DNA from: Eubacterium pyruvativorans
GTDB lineage: Bacteria > Bacillota > Clostridia > Peptostreptococcales > Anaerovoracaceae
Direction: 5' to 3'
DNA length: 64,000 bases
Assembly: GCF_900102225.1 (NCBI RefSeq)
Contig: NZ_FNBF01000002.1
Span: forward strand, 107,998-171,997
The notes under the pieces are model-generated. The model had not been told where the DNA came from. It searched no databases and saw only the letters and a list, made by a program, of their open reading frames with translations. The position numbers were made by a program, and so were the translations under genes. Position 1 is the first letter of the stretch; each line of letters starts with the position of its first letter. Shown in pieces: positions 33,551 through 41,958 of this stretch.

Positions 33551-34837
33551 TTAATCCATGCGGGGACATCTGCTGAGCATGATGTCGATGATCTCCCGGT
33601 CCGTGCCGGCCATGCCGTTCCGTGCCAGGTCGCCGATGTTGTCGATCGTGTTCTCCACGCCTTTTGTCACAATTCCGTCTCCGCTCCTGAATTCGCTGCC
33701 CCGCTGGAACATGTGCATTCCCAGCAGACCGGCCTCGATGGAGGAGGCGATTTTCGCCGCACAGCTGGCCTTCGCACCGTCGCAGACCACACCGGAGTTG
33801 ATGGCCAGGGTGTTCACGATGGTGTGGCTGATTTCCCGGAGACCGCCGCCATAAAGATATGTGATGCCCGCCGCCGCGCCGCATCCTGCCGTGGTGGCGC
33901 CGCAGTAGGCCGACAGGCAGCCGATGCCCGCCTTCAGCCGGATGGCAGTCAGGTTGGCGATGATCAGTGCCCGAAGCAGTTTTTCGTGGCTGACCTGAAG
34001 ATGCTCCGCATATTTCACTACCGGCAGAGTGACCGTGATCCCCTGATTGCCGCTGCCGGAATTGATGACCACCGGCATGTCGCAGCCGCTCATGCGGGCA
34101 TCTGAACCTGCCGCCGCCCAGGCTTTTGCCTGATTCTGCACCCCGTCTCCTCCGGCATCCAGAAGAATCTGGCCGATGCGGGCTCCGTACGGATGATCCA
34201 GTCCCTCCCGGGCGATGGCGGTGTTGCAGGCGATCTGTCGCTCCAGGGTTTCCGACACATCCTTCAGATCGGCGGCTTCGGCGAATTCCACAATGTGTTC
34301 GATCGTCAGCACGTTGTGGTCTGTTTTTCCCGCATTCTGTTCCGCTTCCGGATCTGCCCGGAAAATAATCTGCTGATCCTTCCTGATTTCCACCACGTTC
34401 GTATGGTGATCCGTGATGAATACACCGGCGCTGTGGGTGCCGGAGAAAGCGGTCAGCCGGATCTCGAATACTCGGTCCGTTTCCGCCCGGGAAACACAGA
34501 TTTCGGCTTCCTCCATATAACGGCGCAGTGCAGAGATGTCCTCCGCCCGGATGACGGACAGAACCTCCAGTTCCCGGTCCGCATCTCCCAGCAGAGCACC
34601 GGCTGCCGCAGCGGCTTCAATCCCGTGCATGCCGCCGGTGTTCGGAACGATCACGCTCTTTACATTCTTAATAATGTTTCCGCTGACACAAACATCTAAT
34701 TTTTCCGGTACAGTGCCCAGTGTTTTCCCGGCCAGAGCGGCAGCGTAGGCAATGGCAATCGGTTCGGTGCAGCCCATGGCTGGCACCAGCTCTTCCCGCA
34801 GGATATTGACATAATCCTGATACAATTTTTCATCCAT
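33551..34837 (-). CDS. cyuA: CyuA-like cysteine desulfidase (UPF0597)
   Basis: A 428-residue protein of the UPF0597/YhaM family. AMGCTEPIAIAYAAALAG near the N-terminus and GCDMPVVINSGSGNQG, AYCGATTAGCGAAAG and VVCDGAKASCAAKI contribute conserved cysteines, some of which should bind an oxygen-sensitive [4Fe-4S] cluster. Homologues break down L-cysteine to pyruvate, ammonia and sulfide. An alternative is an L-serine dehydratase-like activity, since the fold is related to the serine dehydratase alpha chain. GAAGGAG precedes the ATG. Single gene with its own terminator. Confidence 0.82.
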   Translation of the reverse strand: MDEKLYQDYVNILREELVPAMGCTEPIAIAYAAALAGKTLGTVPEKLDVCVSGNIIKNVKSVIVPNTGGMHGIEAAAAAGALLGDADRELEVLSVIRAEDISALRRYMEEAEICVSRAETDRVFEIRLTAFSGTHSAGVFITDHHTNVVEIRKDQQIIFRADPEAEQNAGKTDHNVLTIEHIVEFAEAADLKDVSETLERQIACNTAIAREGLDHPYGARIGQILLDAGGDGVQNQAKAWAAAGSDARMSGCDMPVVINSGSGNQGITVTLPVVKYAEHLQVSHEKLLRALIIANLTAIRLKAGIGCLSAYCGATTAGCGAAAGITYLYGGGLREISHTIVNTLAINSGVVCDGAKASCAAKIASSIEAGLLGMHMFQRGSEFRSGDGIVTKGVENTIDNIGDLARNGMAGTDREIIDIMLSRCPRMD

Positions 34838-35155
34838 TTTTTTTGCTCCTTCTATATAGACATTTCAAGATGCGGCGGACAAAAAGTGACAGTGATGCCG
34901 TCCGACACACCCCGCGTCAGTATTGTATGCTGATCGGCTGTCCGATGCAACCAATCGGATTGGTATGAAGTGGACGGCGATTGGTTGAAATGTGTACTAG
35001 AGTTCAATTATTGCCTAAAAACGTCCGGATGCGAGACTGCAGACTGTGGATTTTGGGGATATTAAATATAATATTCTGAAATTAACATAGACAAAAGTGC
35101 GAATAGTTGGACTGAGATTCATTAAATAAAGGAAAAGTGAACGTTATTTGATGAA

Positions 35156-35220
35156 AAATTAAATTATCATCTAAAAAATTGATAATTTAATTTGACAAAT
35201 GTAAAAACAAATGTTATTTT
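35156..35220 (+). promoter_or_regulatory. Promoter and AT-rich inverted repeat of the transglutaminase-like gene
   Basis: TTGACA (35192-35197), 17 bases and TATTTT (35215-35220). Just upstream, AAATTAAATTATC (35156-35168) and GATAATTTAATTT (35181-35193) are perfect 13-base inverted repeats, the right arm touching the -35 element. The rest of 34838-35155 is gene-free and AT-rich with nothing else I can assign. Confidence 0.6.
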
Positions 35221-35270
35221 ATAGTTGTCGAAAGGAAAGAGACAGAGACGGGAAACCGGAGGAAAACGAA

Positions 35271-36020
35271 ATGATGAAGAAAGCAGCCGAGAGAAAACAG
35301 AATCTGATGACCATCCTGGTCGTTCTGATGGTCTTCGCGGCGGTTGTCTTCATGGGTTCGGTTCTCACAGCATCCGCTGATACAGAAGCGGACGCACACC
35401 TGGTGCAGAACATGCAGAAGGTGCAGAAGACCGTGGATATGAGTGGCTATCAGCTGAACTTCACGGGAGACGCTGCGAAGAAGGAAGGACAGTATATCTT
35501 CCAGATTCAGCTGGAAAACCCGGAATTGTTCTACGTCAGTTCCGCCAGAGGCTGGGCATTCTACCGGAAAAACAACGGGGATGTCACGAAAGTGCAGGTA
35601 GGCTACACCATGAGCGGCAGTGAAGCGGCGAAGGCGAAGGTTCAGTTCGACAATGCGGTTTCCCGGATTGTGAAGAAGGCAGAGAAAAAGTCCTCCCAGA
35701 GAGCGCAGGTCGAGGTCGTGAATAACGAGATCAAGAAAGCGACGGAATACGACTACAGCTACGCGAGGAAGAACCGGTACAACGCATACGGCGCACTGGT
35801 GGAGGGAAAGGCAGTCTGCATGGGATATGCCACCGCATTCAAGGCGGCGATGGACCGGCTTGGCATCTCGAACGGTTACCGGCTGAACAGAGACGGAAGC
35901 CACATCTGGAATACCGTCAGAATCGGCGGCAAGACATTGAATGTGGATGTGACCTGGAACGACACAACTCATTCGAACCGTTACCTCCTGACGAAGAGCC
36001 ATACGACCAAGGCTCTCTAA
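35271..36020 (+). CDS. Secreted or membrane-anchored transglutaminase-like protein
   Basis: A 249-residue protein with an N-terminal hydrophobic segment (LMTILVVLMVFAAVVFMGSVLTASA) that is a signal peptide or anchor. The C-terminal 100 residues form a transglutaminase/protease-like core: catalytic Cys in EGKAVCMGYATAFKAAMDRLGI, His in GSHIWNTVRIGGKTL and Asp in NVDVTWND. The middle region is helical and Lys-rich. Such proteins act as peptidases or cross-linkers at the cell surface; target unknown. Start placed at 35271 after GGAGG, rather than 20 codons upstream. Confidence 0.85.
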   Translation: MMKKAAERKQNLMTILVVLMVFAAVVFMGSVLTASADTEADAHLVQNMQKVQKTVDMSGYQLNFTGDAAKKEGQYIFQIQLENPELFYVSSARGWAFYRKNNGDVTKVQVGYTMSGSEAAKAKVQFDNAVSRIVKKAEKKSSQRAQVEVVNNEIKKATEYDYSYARKNRYNAYGALVEGKAVCMGYATAFKAAMDRLGISNGYRLNRDGSHIWNTVRIGGKTLNVDVTWNDTTHSNRYLLTKSHTTKAL

Positions 36021-36051
36021 GCATCGGCGATATTAAAAATATATAAATGTT

Positions 36052-36100
36052 AATTCTCCGGAACTGCTTCGGCGGCGCCGGAGAATTGCTTTTTTTCGCT
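36052..36100 (+). terminator. Intrinsic terminator after the transglutaminase-like gene
   Basis: Arms AATTCTCCGG/CCGGAGAATT around a 16-base loop, followed by GCTTTTTTTCG. Confidence 0.8.
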
Positions 36101-36172
36101 CTGGTTTTGTGATAAAATCCTACCGTAAGTATTCGATACGATAATATTAGAAAGACGACAGGAGAAACGGAT

Positions 36173-36496
36173 ATGGCGATGGAGGATTACGTACTGCTGC
36201 AGGATTTATATGATGACGACTACTATCCGGACAGTCTGGTGGAAGAACTGGAACGGGAACTGACAGGGCTGGTGGATTTTCTGGAGGCAGGAGAGGCGGA
36301 CAGCACGCTGATTCAGAGGAAACTGGATGGAATGACTTCAAGGATCAACGAAATTGCGGAAGAATTCATTGAAAACGACAGCCGTATCGAGTCAATGGCA
36401 GCGGAGACCCTGGAAGCGGATGTGTCTCAGATTCTGAATGAGTTCGGCGTGGATATCGAGCTGGAAGAGGCATTGAGAGAGCGGGAAGGCTGGTAG
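36173..36496 (+). CDS. Small acidic protein, DUF5713-like
   Basis: A 107-residue, strongly acidic helical protein. The opening YVLLQDLYDDDYYPDSLVEELERELTGL resembles the LQDMYEDDYYP start of DUF5713 proteins, which have no known function. No membrane segment or catalytic signature. Single gene flanked by terminators. GACAGGAGA lies before the ATG. Confidence 0.7.
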   Translation: MAMEDYVLLQDLYDDDYYPDSLVEELERELTGLVDFLEAGEADSTLIQRKLDGMTSRINEIAEEFIENDSRIESMAAETLEADVSQILNEFGVDIELEEALREREGW

Positions 36497-36522
36497 AGCG
36501 GAGAAGTCGGAAGAACGAATAA

Positions 36523-36557
36523 CAGAAGTGTCATGAATCCATGACATTTCTGTTTTA
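36523..36557 (+). terminator. Weak hairpin terminator after the small acidic gene
   Basis: TGTCATG/CATGACA arms extended by CAGAA/TTCTG, 4-base loop, followed by TTTT. Confidence 0.55.
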
Positions 36558-36617
36558 GAATAGAGGGACCGAAAGGGGACGGTTCTGCAATCAGAAGGAG
36601 AAAGGAAGGGGTATTTC

Positions 36618-37685
36618 ATGAAACGGGAGAAGGGGATCGGCATGCGTGTTTTGACCATGCTGCTGACGGCGGTGCTGGCCGTCGTCATAGCGCTGGCATC
36701 CTGCACCGGGATGAGTCACGGCGCATCCTGCACGGTGAAACAGTGGGGACAGGGGAATCTGAATGATCAGTATCTGAGCCGCTACGACGGCCACCGTTAT
36801 GATTACTATATCAAGGGCATGCCTTACAATCACTGCACCGGCTATGTGTCCTGGGCGCTCCGGAAGGCATACGGCATTCCGTCATATACTTTCGCTATGA
36901 ACAAGCCGTACGTCCGGAATATCCGGGACTGGGTCCTGAAGAACCGGAAGACGAAGAATTTCCAGCTGGTGGGAGGCGGCACCGTGAATGTGAAGACCGG
37001 GAAAATCCGTCATTCCAAGGGATATGATCCGAAACCCGGCGATATCGTCTTCTTCCACACGAAGCGAAACAGTCTGACACCGGCGACAACGCTGAAGAAA
37101 GGCTATGCCGGAATGGGGGGCTACTGGAGCCACGTCGCCATCATCGGCAGCAACGGAACGATGCATCATGACAAGTCGGATCCGGACGGATACTGCTATC
37201 GGTACACCCCGGACTCCCTGATCCGGCGGAATGTGAAATTCATCCGCTACAGCGGCTACAGCTATTCCTACCAGGTGTGGCGTCTGGCGCCGTCGGTGGA
37301 TCCGGCCATGACAGGGGAAGCGCAGGTGGAAGGCACCGAAGGCCGGGAAGCGGCAGCGGATTCGGAGGTTCTGATCCGGGACACGATGCAGATGAATGAT
37401 CTGACGGTCGGGGCCCGCTACGAACTCACCGGCATTGTCATGGATGCTGCTTCGGGCGAACCGTACCGGGATGCCCAGGGGAATACAGTGACGGTGAAGC
37501 ATAATTTTACGGCGAAGACCGGGAGTTACCGGATGGAACTGGAATACCCGGTGAATACCGCAGGCATGGAAGATGGTACGAAGCTCTGCCTGTTCTCCGA
37601 ACTCAGGCTGCGGGGAGAGAAGCGGGTTCTGGCTTCTTCCGGTGGATCGGCTTCCGGGGCGGAGACCATTCTGGTAACAAAATAA
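36618..37685 (+). CDS. Secreted NlpC/CHAP-like hydrolase with C-terminal VaFE/TQ-like domain
   Basis: A 355-residue exported protein: signal peptide in residues 1-36 (MLLTAVLAVVIALASCTGMSH), then a cysteine-peptidase-like domain with Cys in YNHCTGYVSWALRKAYGI, a PGDIVFFHT block and His in YWSHVAIIGS. These are the Cys-His pair of NlpC/P60 or CHAP peptidoglycan hydrolases. From about residue 245 a separate domain (VLIRDTMQMNDLTVGARYELTGIVMD) resembles the VaFE/TQ adhesin repeats of pilus-like surface proteins, which can carry internal ester bonds. The combination is unusual. No LPXTG anchor is present. Confidence 0.75.
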   Translation: MKREKGIGMRVLTMLLTAVLAVVIALASCTGMSHGASCTVKQWGQGNLNDQYLSRYDGHRYDYYIKGMPYNHCTGYVSWALRKAYGIPSYTFAMNKPYVRNIRDWVLKNRKTKNFQLVGGGTVNVKTGKIRHSKGYDPKPGDIVFFHTKRNSLTPATTLKKGYAGMGGYWSHVAIIGSNGTMHHDKSDPDGYCYRYTPDSLIRRNVKFIRYSGYSYSYQVWRLAPSVDPAMTGEAQVEGTEGREAAADSEVLIRDTMQMNDLTVGARYELTGIVMDAASGEPYRDAQGNTVTVKHNFTAKTGSYRMELEYPVNTAGMEDGTKLCLFSELRLRGEKRVLASSGGSASGAETILVTK

Positions 37686-37748
37686 TCGCTGGAACCGATC
37701 GGCCGGCGGGCGCTGCACAGGATGCAGCGCTCTTTTTTTGTCCCTGTC

Positions 37749-37790
37749 GTTGCTGCAGCAACAGTGAGGGACGGTGCGAGAAGGTATGAT
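37749..37790 (+). promoter_or_regulatory. Palindromic operator and -10 element of the flavodiiron gene
   Basis: GTTGCTGCAGCAAC (37749-37762) is a perfect 14-base palindrome followed 22 bases later by TATGAT (37785-37790). The palindrome centre would lie near -41.5, the class II activator position, replacing a -35 element. The identical palindrome with identical spacing precedes the ferredoxin gene at 39893. Confidence 0.75.
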
Positions 37791-37830
37791 GGGATCATCA
37801 AGGTTGAGAATACAGAAAAGAGGAATTGTC

Positions 37831-39027
37831 ATGAAGAAACTTGTGAAGAATAACGTGAACTGGGTCGGATATATGGATTGGGAACTAGAACGGTTCCACG
37901 GGGATGAATACTCGATTCTGAACGGTTCCAGCCAGAATGCCTATCTGATTCAGGAGGAGAAGACGGTGCTGGTGGATACGGTCTGGACGCCGCACCGGGA
38001 TGATTTTGTCAATAACCTGAAGGAAGAAATCGATCTGCACGAGATTGACTATATCGTCATGAACCACGGAGAAGCGGATCACTCCGGATCACTTGCGGCA
38101 CTGCTGAAGGAGATTCCGGGCACCCCGGTTTACTGCACGGCGGCGGCGGTGCAGAGTCTGGAAGGACAGTACGGTAAGCAGGGCTGGAATTTCCACACGG
38201 TGAAGACCGGAGACACTCTGGACATCGGGAACGGCAAGCAGCTGATTTTCGTGGAAATGAAGATGCTCCACTGGCCGGATTCCATGGCGACGTACATGAC
38301 AGGGGACAATATTCTGTTCTCCATGGACGCCTTCGGTCAGCATTTCGCAGTGGAAGAAATGTTCAATGACTGTGCGGATCAGGCCAAACTGTACAAGGAA
38401 GCGATGAAATATTTCGCGAATATCCTGAGCCCGTTTGCGCCGCTGGTCACAAAGAAGCTGGAAGAGATCAGCAAGCTGAATCTGCCGATCGACATCATCG
38501 CTCCGGCCCACGGTGTGGTGTGGAGAGATCACCCGGAGCAGATTGTGGAGAAGTATGCGGAATGGGCGAATGCATACCAGGAAAATCAGATTACAGTGGC
38601 TTATGACACAATGTGGGAGGGCACAGCGAAACTGGCCCATGCGATTGCGGATGAAATCCATGTTCAGAGCCCAGATACCGTGGTGAAGGTGTACAACATC
38701 TCCAAGACAGACAAGAACGAACTGATGACCGAAGTCTTCAAGTCCAAGGCGATTGCCGTCGGCTCCCCGACCTGCGTCAACGATGTGCTGACCAGCGTGG
38801 CCGGATGGCTCTCCTTCCTGAAGACCCTGAAGTTCCGGGGGAAGAAGGCGGCGGCCTTCGGCTGCTACGGCTGGAGCGGCGAGTCTGTGAAGATTCTGAA
38901 GGAGAAACTGGGCGCAGCCGGATTCAAGGTTGTGGACCCGGAGGTGAAATCCTGCTGGAACCCGGACGAGGACGATTTCGCGAAAGTTCCTGCCCTGGTC
39001 TCCGCTCTGCTGGAAGAGACAAAATAG
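37831..39027 (+). CDS. fprA: Flavodiiron protein (FprA-type A flavoprotein)
   Basis: A 398-residue protein. The N-terminal metallo-beta-lactamase-like half carries the diiron ligands in NHGEADHSG, with further His and Asp in LHWPDSMATYMTGD and PAHGVVW; the C-terminal flavodoxin half begins ITVAYDTMWEGTAKLA for FMN phosphate binding. Enzymes of this type reduce O2 to water or NO to N2O, protecting anaerobes. There is no rubredoxin domain. Start at 37831 follows AAGAGGAA. The palindrome upstream links it to the adjacent Crp/Fnr regulator and ferredoxin. Confidence 0.94.
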   Translation: MKKLVKNNVNWVGYMDWELERFHGDEYSILNGSSQNAYLIQEEKTVLVDTVWTPHRDDFVNNLKEEIDLHEIDYIVMNHGEADHSGSLAALLKEIPGTPVYCTAAAVQSLEGQYGKQGWNFHTVKTGDTLDIGNGKQLIFVEMKMLHWPDSMATYMTGDNILFSMDAFGQHFAVEEMFNDCADQAKLYKEAMKYFANILSPFAPLVTKKLEEISKLNLPIDIIAPAHGVVWRDHPEQIVEKYAEWANAYQENQITVAYDTMWEGTAKLAHAIADEIHVQSPDTVVKVYNISKTDKNELMTEVFKSKAIAVGSPTCVNDVLTSVAGWLSFLKTLKFRGKKAAAFGCYGWSGESVKILKEKLGAAGFKVVDPEVKSCWNPDEDDFAKVPALVSALLEETK

Positions 39028-39098
39028 AACCGGGATATCCGGCCGCCGCTGTGCGGCCGAAGCCGGCGGAAGGATGGCCGGACCGCTGCGGGGTCCGG

Positions 39099-39776
39099 CT
39101 ATAACAGGAGAAAACGGCGGCGGTCTGTCTTCAGAACGCCGTCTGCTTTCATTTTTGTCAGTTCCCGGGCCAGGGCGCTCCGGTTGACCCCCAGGAATTC
39201 CGCCAGCGCTGTCTGGGAGAACGGCACCGTCTTCCATCCGTCCGGCCCGGCAGGAAGTGAATAGAGGTAAATCAGAACCTTATCCCGGATCGACTTCTGG
39301 GTGTGGATGCGGATTTTCAGGTTCAGGAAGACGTTCTGCAGAGAGAGCCCCCGAACCAGATTAGCGATGATCGTTTTTTTTGACGGAGAATCCCATGCTT
39401 CGGTGCGGTAGATGACCGACGGGTCCAGGTAGAGCACAAGGCTGTCCTCCAGCGCGCGGAGCTGAATCGGACTGTATTCGATATTCGCCAGTGCCAGTGA
39501 CTCCCCGAACAGGGCGCCCTTCTGAAAATAGTTCATATTGATCTGATCGAAGTTTTCGTTCTCAAAGGATCCTTCCAGTGTGCCCTCCAGCACAATGCCG
39601 ATGTGACGGAACGGATTCCCCAGATTCACCAGCATCTGCCCCTTCCGGAACCGGCGGACAGAGGCCTGGAGAAAATCCAGAAGCTCCGGATAATCTGCGG
39701 GATCAATGGTGCCGAAGAGCGGTGTCTTCTGCAGAATCGGGATATAGGTCGGGATGATGGTTTCGTAGTTGGCCAT
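39099..39776 (-). CDS. Crp/Fnr-family transcriptional regulator
   Basis: A 225-residue protein with an N-terminal cyclic-nucleotide-binding-like barrel (FRKGQMLVNLGNPFRHIGIVLEGTLEGSF) and a C-terminal winged helix (SQTALAEFLGVNRSALARELTKMKADG). No Cys cluster for iron-sulfur sensing is present. HcpR-type members in anaerobes sense nitrosative stress and control hcp, flavodiiron-type and small ferredoxin (frdX) genes. Being encoded between a flavodiiron gene and a ferredoxin gene that share one palindrome makes this role likely. Divergent from the ferredoxin gene. Confidence 0.87.
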   Translation of the reverse strand: MANYETIIPTYIPILQKTPLFGTIDPADYPELLDFLQASVRRFRKGQMLVNLGNPFRHIGIVLEGTLEGSFENENFDQINMNYFQKGALFGESLALANIEYSPIQLRALEDSLVLYLDPSVIYRTEAWDSPSKKTIIANLVRGLSLQNVFLNLKIRIHTQKSIRDKVLIYLYSLPAGPDGWKTVPFSQTALAEFLGVNRSALARELTKMKADGVLKTDRRRFLLL

Positions 39777-39855
39777 TAGGTGCCTCCTGTCGGTGTGGGT
39801 TCAAAGCGGTGGCGTCCGCTGAAGGTGCACGCCGCCGGAATGTCCGGGAAAATAA

Positions 39856-40170
<315 letters not shown>

Positions 40171-40207
40171 AAATAAGCTGCAGAGAATTTCCGCAGCCGT
40201 AAATCAG

Positions 40208-40255
40208 CCCGCAGCCCCGAACGATGTCATTTCGTTCGGGGCTGCGGGTTTGTTG
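40208..40255. terminator. Bidirectional terminator between ferredoxin and M20 genes
   Basis: Arms CCCGCAGCCCCGAACGA/TCGTTCGGGGCTGCGGG with a short loop, followed by TTTGTT. Confidence 0.85.
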
Positions 40256-40273
40256 GTGAGGGGCGGCCCGCCG

Positions 40274-41692
40274 TCACTCCGTCTGCCGGTGCTCCTTCCA
40301 GGCCTCCCGCAGCAGAGACGGGTCTTTCAGCAGCCTCCGGGCGCCCTCCGCCATTCCTTCGGCGGCGTACAACATGGCCCGGCGGCCGATGGAGGTGCCG
40401 GCCTGGGCGGAAGCCGGCCAGCTGTGCAGGGCGGTACCCCGGCAGAAGGCGGCGGCGCTCAGCATGATGGTCGGTACCCGGTGGCTGACTTCGGTGGCGT
40501 CAGTGCCGATGGACAGGATGTTCGGTTCGTCCTCCAGAGGAAGCAGGGGGCCGAAGAACAGAGAAGGATCATTCAGATTGTCTCCCCGTTTTTTTGCCCG
40601 GCGGAGAAGGACGTTGTCCAGCGAGGCATTTTCTGTGATCTCCCGGGCGAAGCGGATTTCTTCTTCCGTGTAGGAAGGCAGAGCGATCTGCGCCATGGCG
40701 TCGTGGAAGACGGTTGAGAGCACGTCGTTTACTTTGAATTCCCGGCAGCTCTTCAGCAGATCGATTTCGACCCGGGTGCCGGTCATCAGCGCCGCGCCCC
40801 GGGCGCAGTTGTCCACCCGCTCCGACGCATCGTCCGTGCGGCTTCGGAGGCCGGAACGGATGAAGTATCCCAGTTCCACGAAGTCCGGGACGATGTTGGC
40901 GGGTTCGTCCGCATGGACGTAGTTATAGTGGATGCGCACGTCGTTTGCCACATGCTCCCGCAGGTAATTGACCCCCACATCCATCAGTTCCGCTGCGTCC
41001 AGAGCGCTCCGGCCGTTCTCGGGACAGACGGCGGCGTGGGCCGCCTTCCCGTAGAAGCGGTAGTGTTTCACATCCTGGGCCAGCCAGTGATCGTAGCTGA
41101 TCCGGTTTCTGGTGAAGGGGTGCCAGGTGATGGCGGCATCCAGCCGATGGAACAGCCCTTTCTGGTCCATGATGATTTTTCCGGACATGGTTTCTTCAGC
41201 CGGGCAGCCGTAGAGGTAAACGGCACCGTCCTCTCCGGTCGCCTCCATATGGGCTTTCAGCGCACAGGCGGCCGCTGTGCAGGCGGTGCCCAGCAGATTA
41301 TGGCCGCAGCCGTGGCCGCAGGACTGTCCTTCGATGGGCGCCGGCCGGGGAACCGGTTTCTGGGCCATGCCGGACAGTGCGTCGTATTCTGCCAGAAATC
41401 CGAGCCCGGGAGAGCCGGTGCCCTGTTTCCAGGATGCGATGAAAGCGGTGGGCATGTCATCGATTTCTTCGATGGTGAAGCCCTGCTCCTGAAGGAATGC
41501 CCGGTGCAGGCCGCTGGAATAGAATTCTTCGTCCGGTTCTTCCGGATGGTCGAAAAGCATCATTGCCATATCGTTAATGGACGATGCGCTTTCCCGGAAC
41601 CACCGTTCCATGGCTTCGTTCAGCCCGTCCAGCACCGGGGCTTCGGCGGTGGTCAGGTCGAAACCGGCCGTTTCTGCGGTTGTTGTGTTCAT
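40274..41692 (-). CDS. M20-family amidohydrolase, AbgB-like
   Basis: A 472-residue metallopeptidase: LGFLAEYDALSGMAQ and GHGCGHNLLGTACTAAA give metal-binding residues, PAEET the catalytic Glu pair, and THWHPFTRN-like and SIGTDATEVSHRVPT segments follow. A dimerisation lid lies in the middle (YGKAAHAAVCPENGRSALDA). The closest familiar relatives are aminobenzoyl-glutamate hydrolase subunit B and N-acyl amino acid amidohydrolases. AGGAGG lies 7 bases before ATG at 41692. It is divergent from the X-Pro peptidase gene, with a long leader between. Confidence 0.87.
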   Translation of the reverse strand: MNTTTAETAGFDLTTAEAPVLDGLNEAMERWFRESASSINDMAMMLFDHPEEPDEEFYSSGLHRAFLQEQGFTIEEIDDMPTAFIASWKQGTGSPGLGFLAEYDALSGMAQKPVPRPAPIEGQSCGHGCGHNLLGTACTAAACALKAHMEATGEDGAVYLYGCPAEETMSGKIIMDQKGLFHRLDAAITWHPFTRNRISYDHWLAQDVKHYRFYGKAAHAAVCPENGRSALDAAELMDVGVNYLREHVANDVRIHYNYVHADEPANIVPDFVELGYFIRSGLRSRTDDASERVDNCARGAALMTGTRVEIDLLKSCREFKVNDVLSTVFHDAMAQIALPSYTEEEIRFAREITENASLDNVLLRRAKKRGDNLNDPSLFFGPLLPLEDEPNILSIGTDATEVSHRVPTIMLSAAAFCRGTALHSWPASAQAGTSIGRRAMLYAAEGMAEGARRLLKDPSLLREAWKEHRQTE

Positions 41693-41881
41693 CAGTATGC
41701 CTCCTTGAAGGGTTGGGCGGTCATGGGGGAGAGAAGCTTCGTAGAGAAGCTTCGGCCTTCCGGTTCCCCATGGCCCGCCGCCTGTTTTCATCTATTCGTT
41801 GTTTGTCTCATCATACTGGCGGGAGGGCTCCGTGTCAACGGCGGAAGACCTGGGGAATCTCCGGATGCAGCGGCTCCCGCC

Positions 41882-41910
41882 TTGCATACCGTCAGAAAAA
41901 TTACTATACT
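41882..41910 (+). promoter_or_regulatory. Promoter of the X-Pro peptidase / CDF unit
   Basis: TTGCAT, a 17-base spacer and TATACT, 48 bases before the start codon. Confidence 0.65.
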
Positions 41911-41958
41911 GTTCTTTGTCTGAGTTATATGAATGGAGCAGCGAAGGAGGATTGCGAC

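Noticed and set aside
41584..41958. N-terminal extension of the X-Pro peptidase frame
   Set aside because: The upstream 125 codons overlap the divergent M20 gene and its leader. A strong ribosome site and a promoter place the start at 41959.
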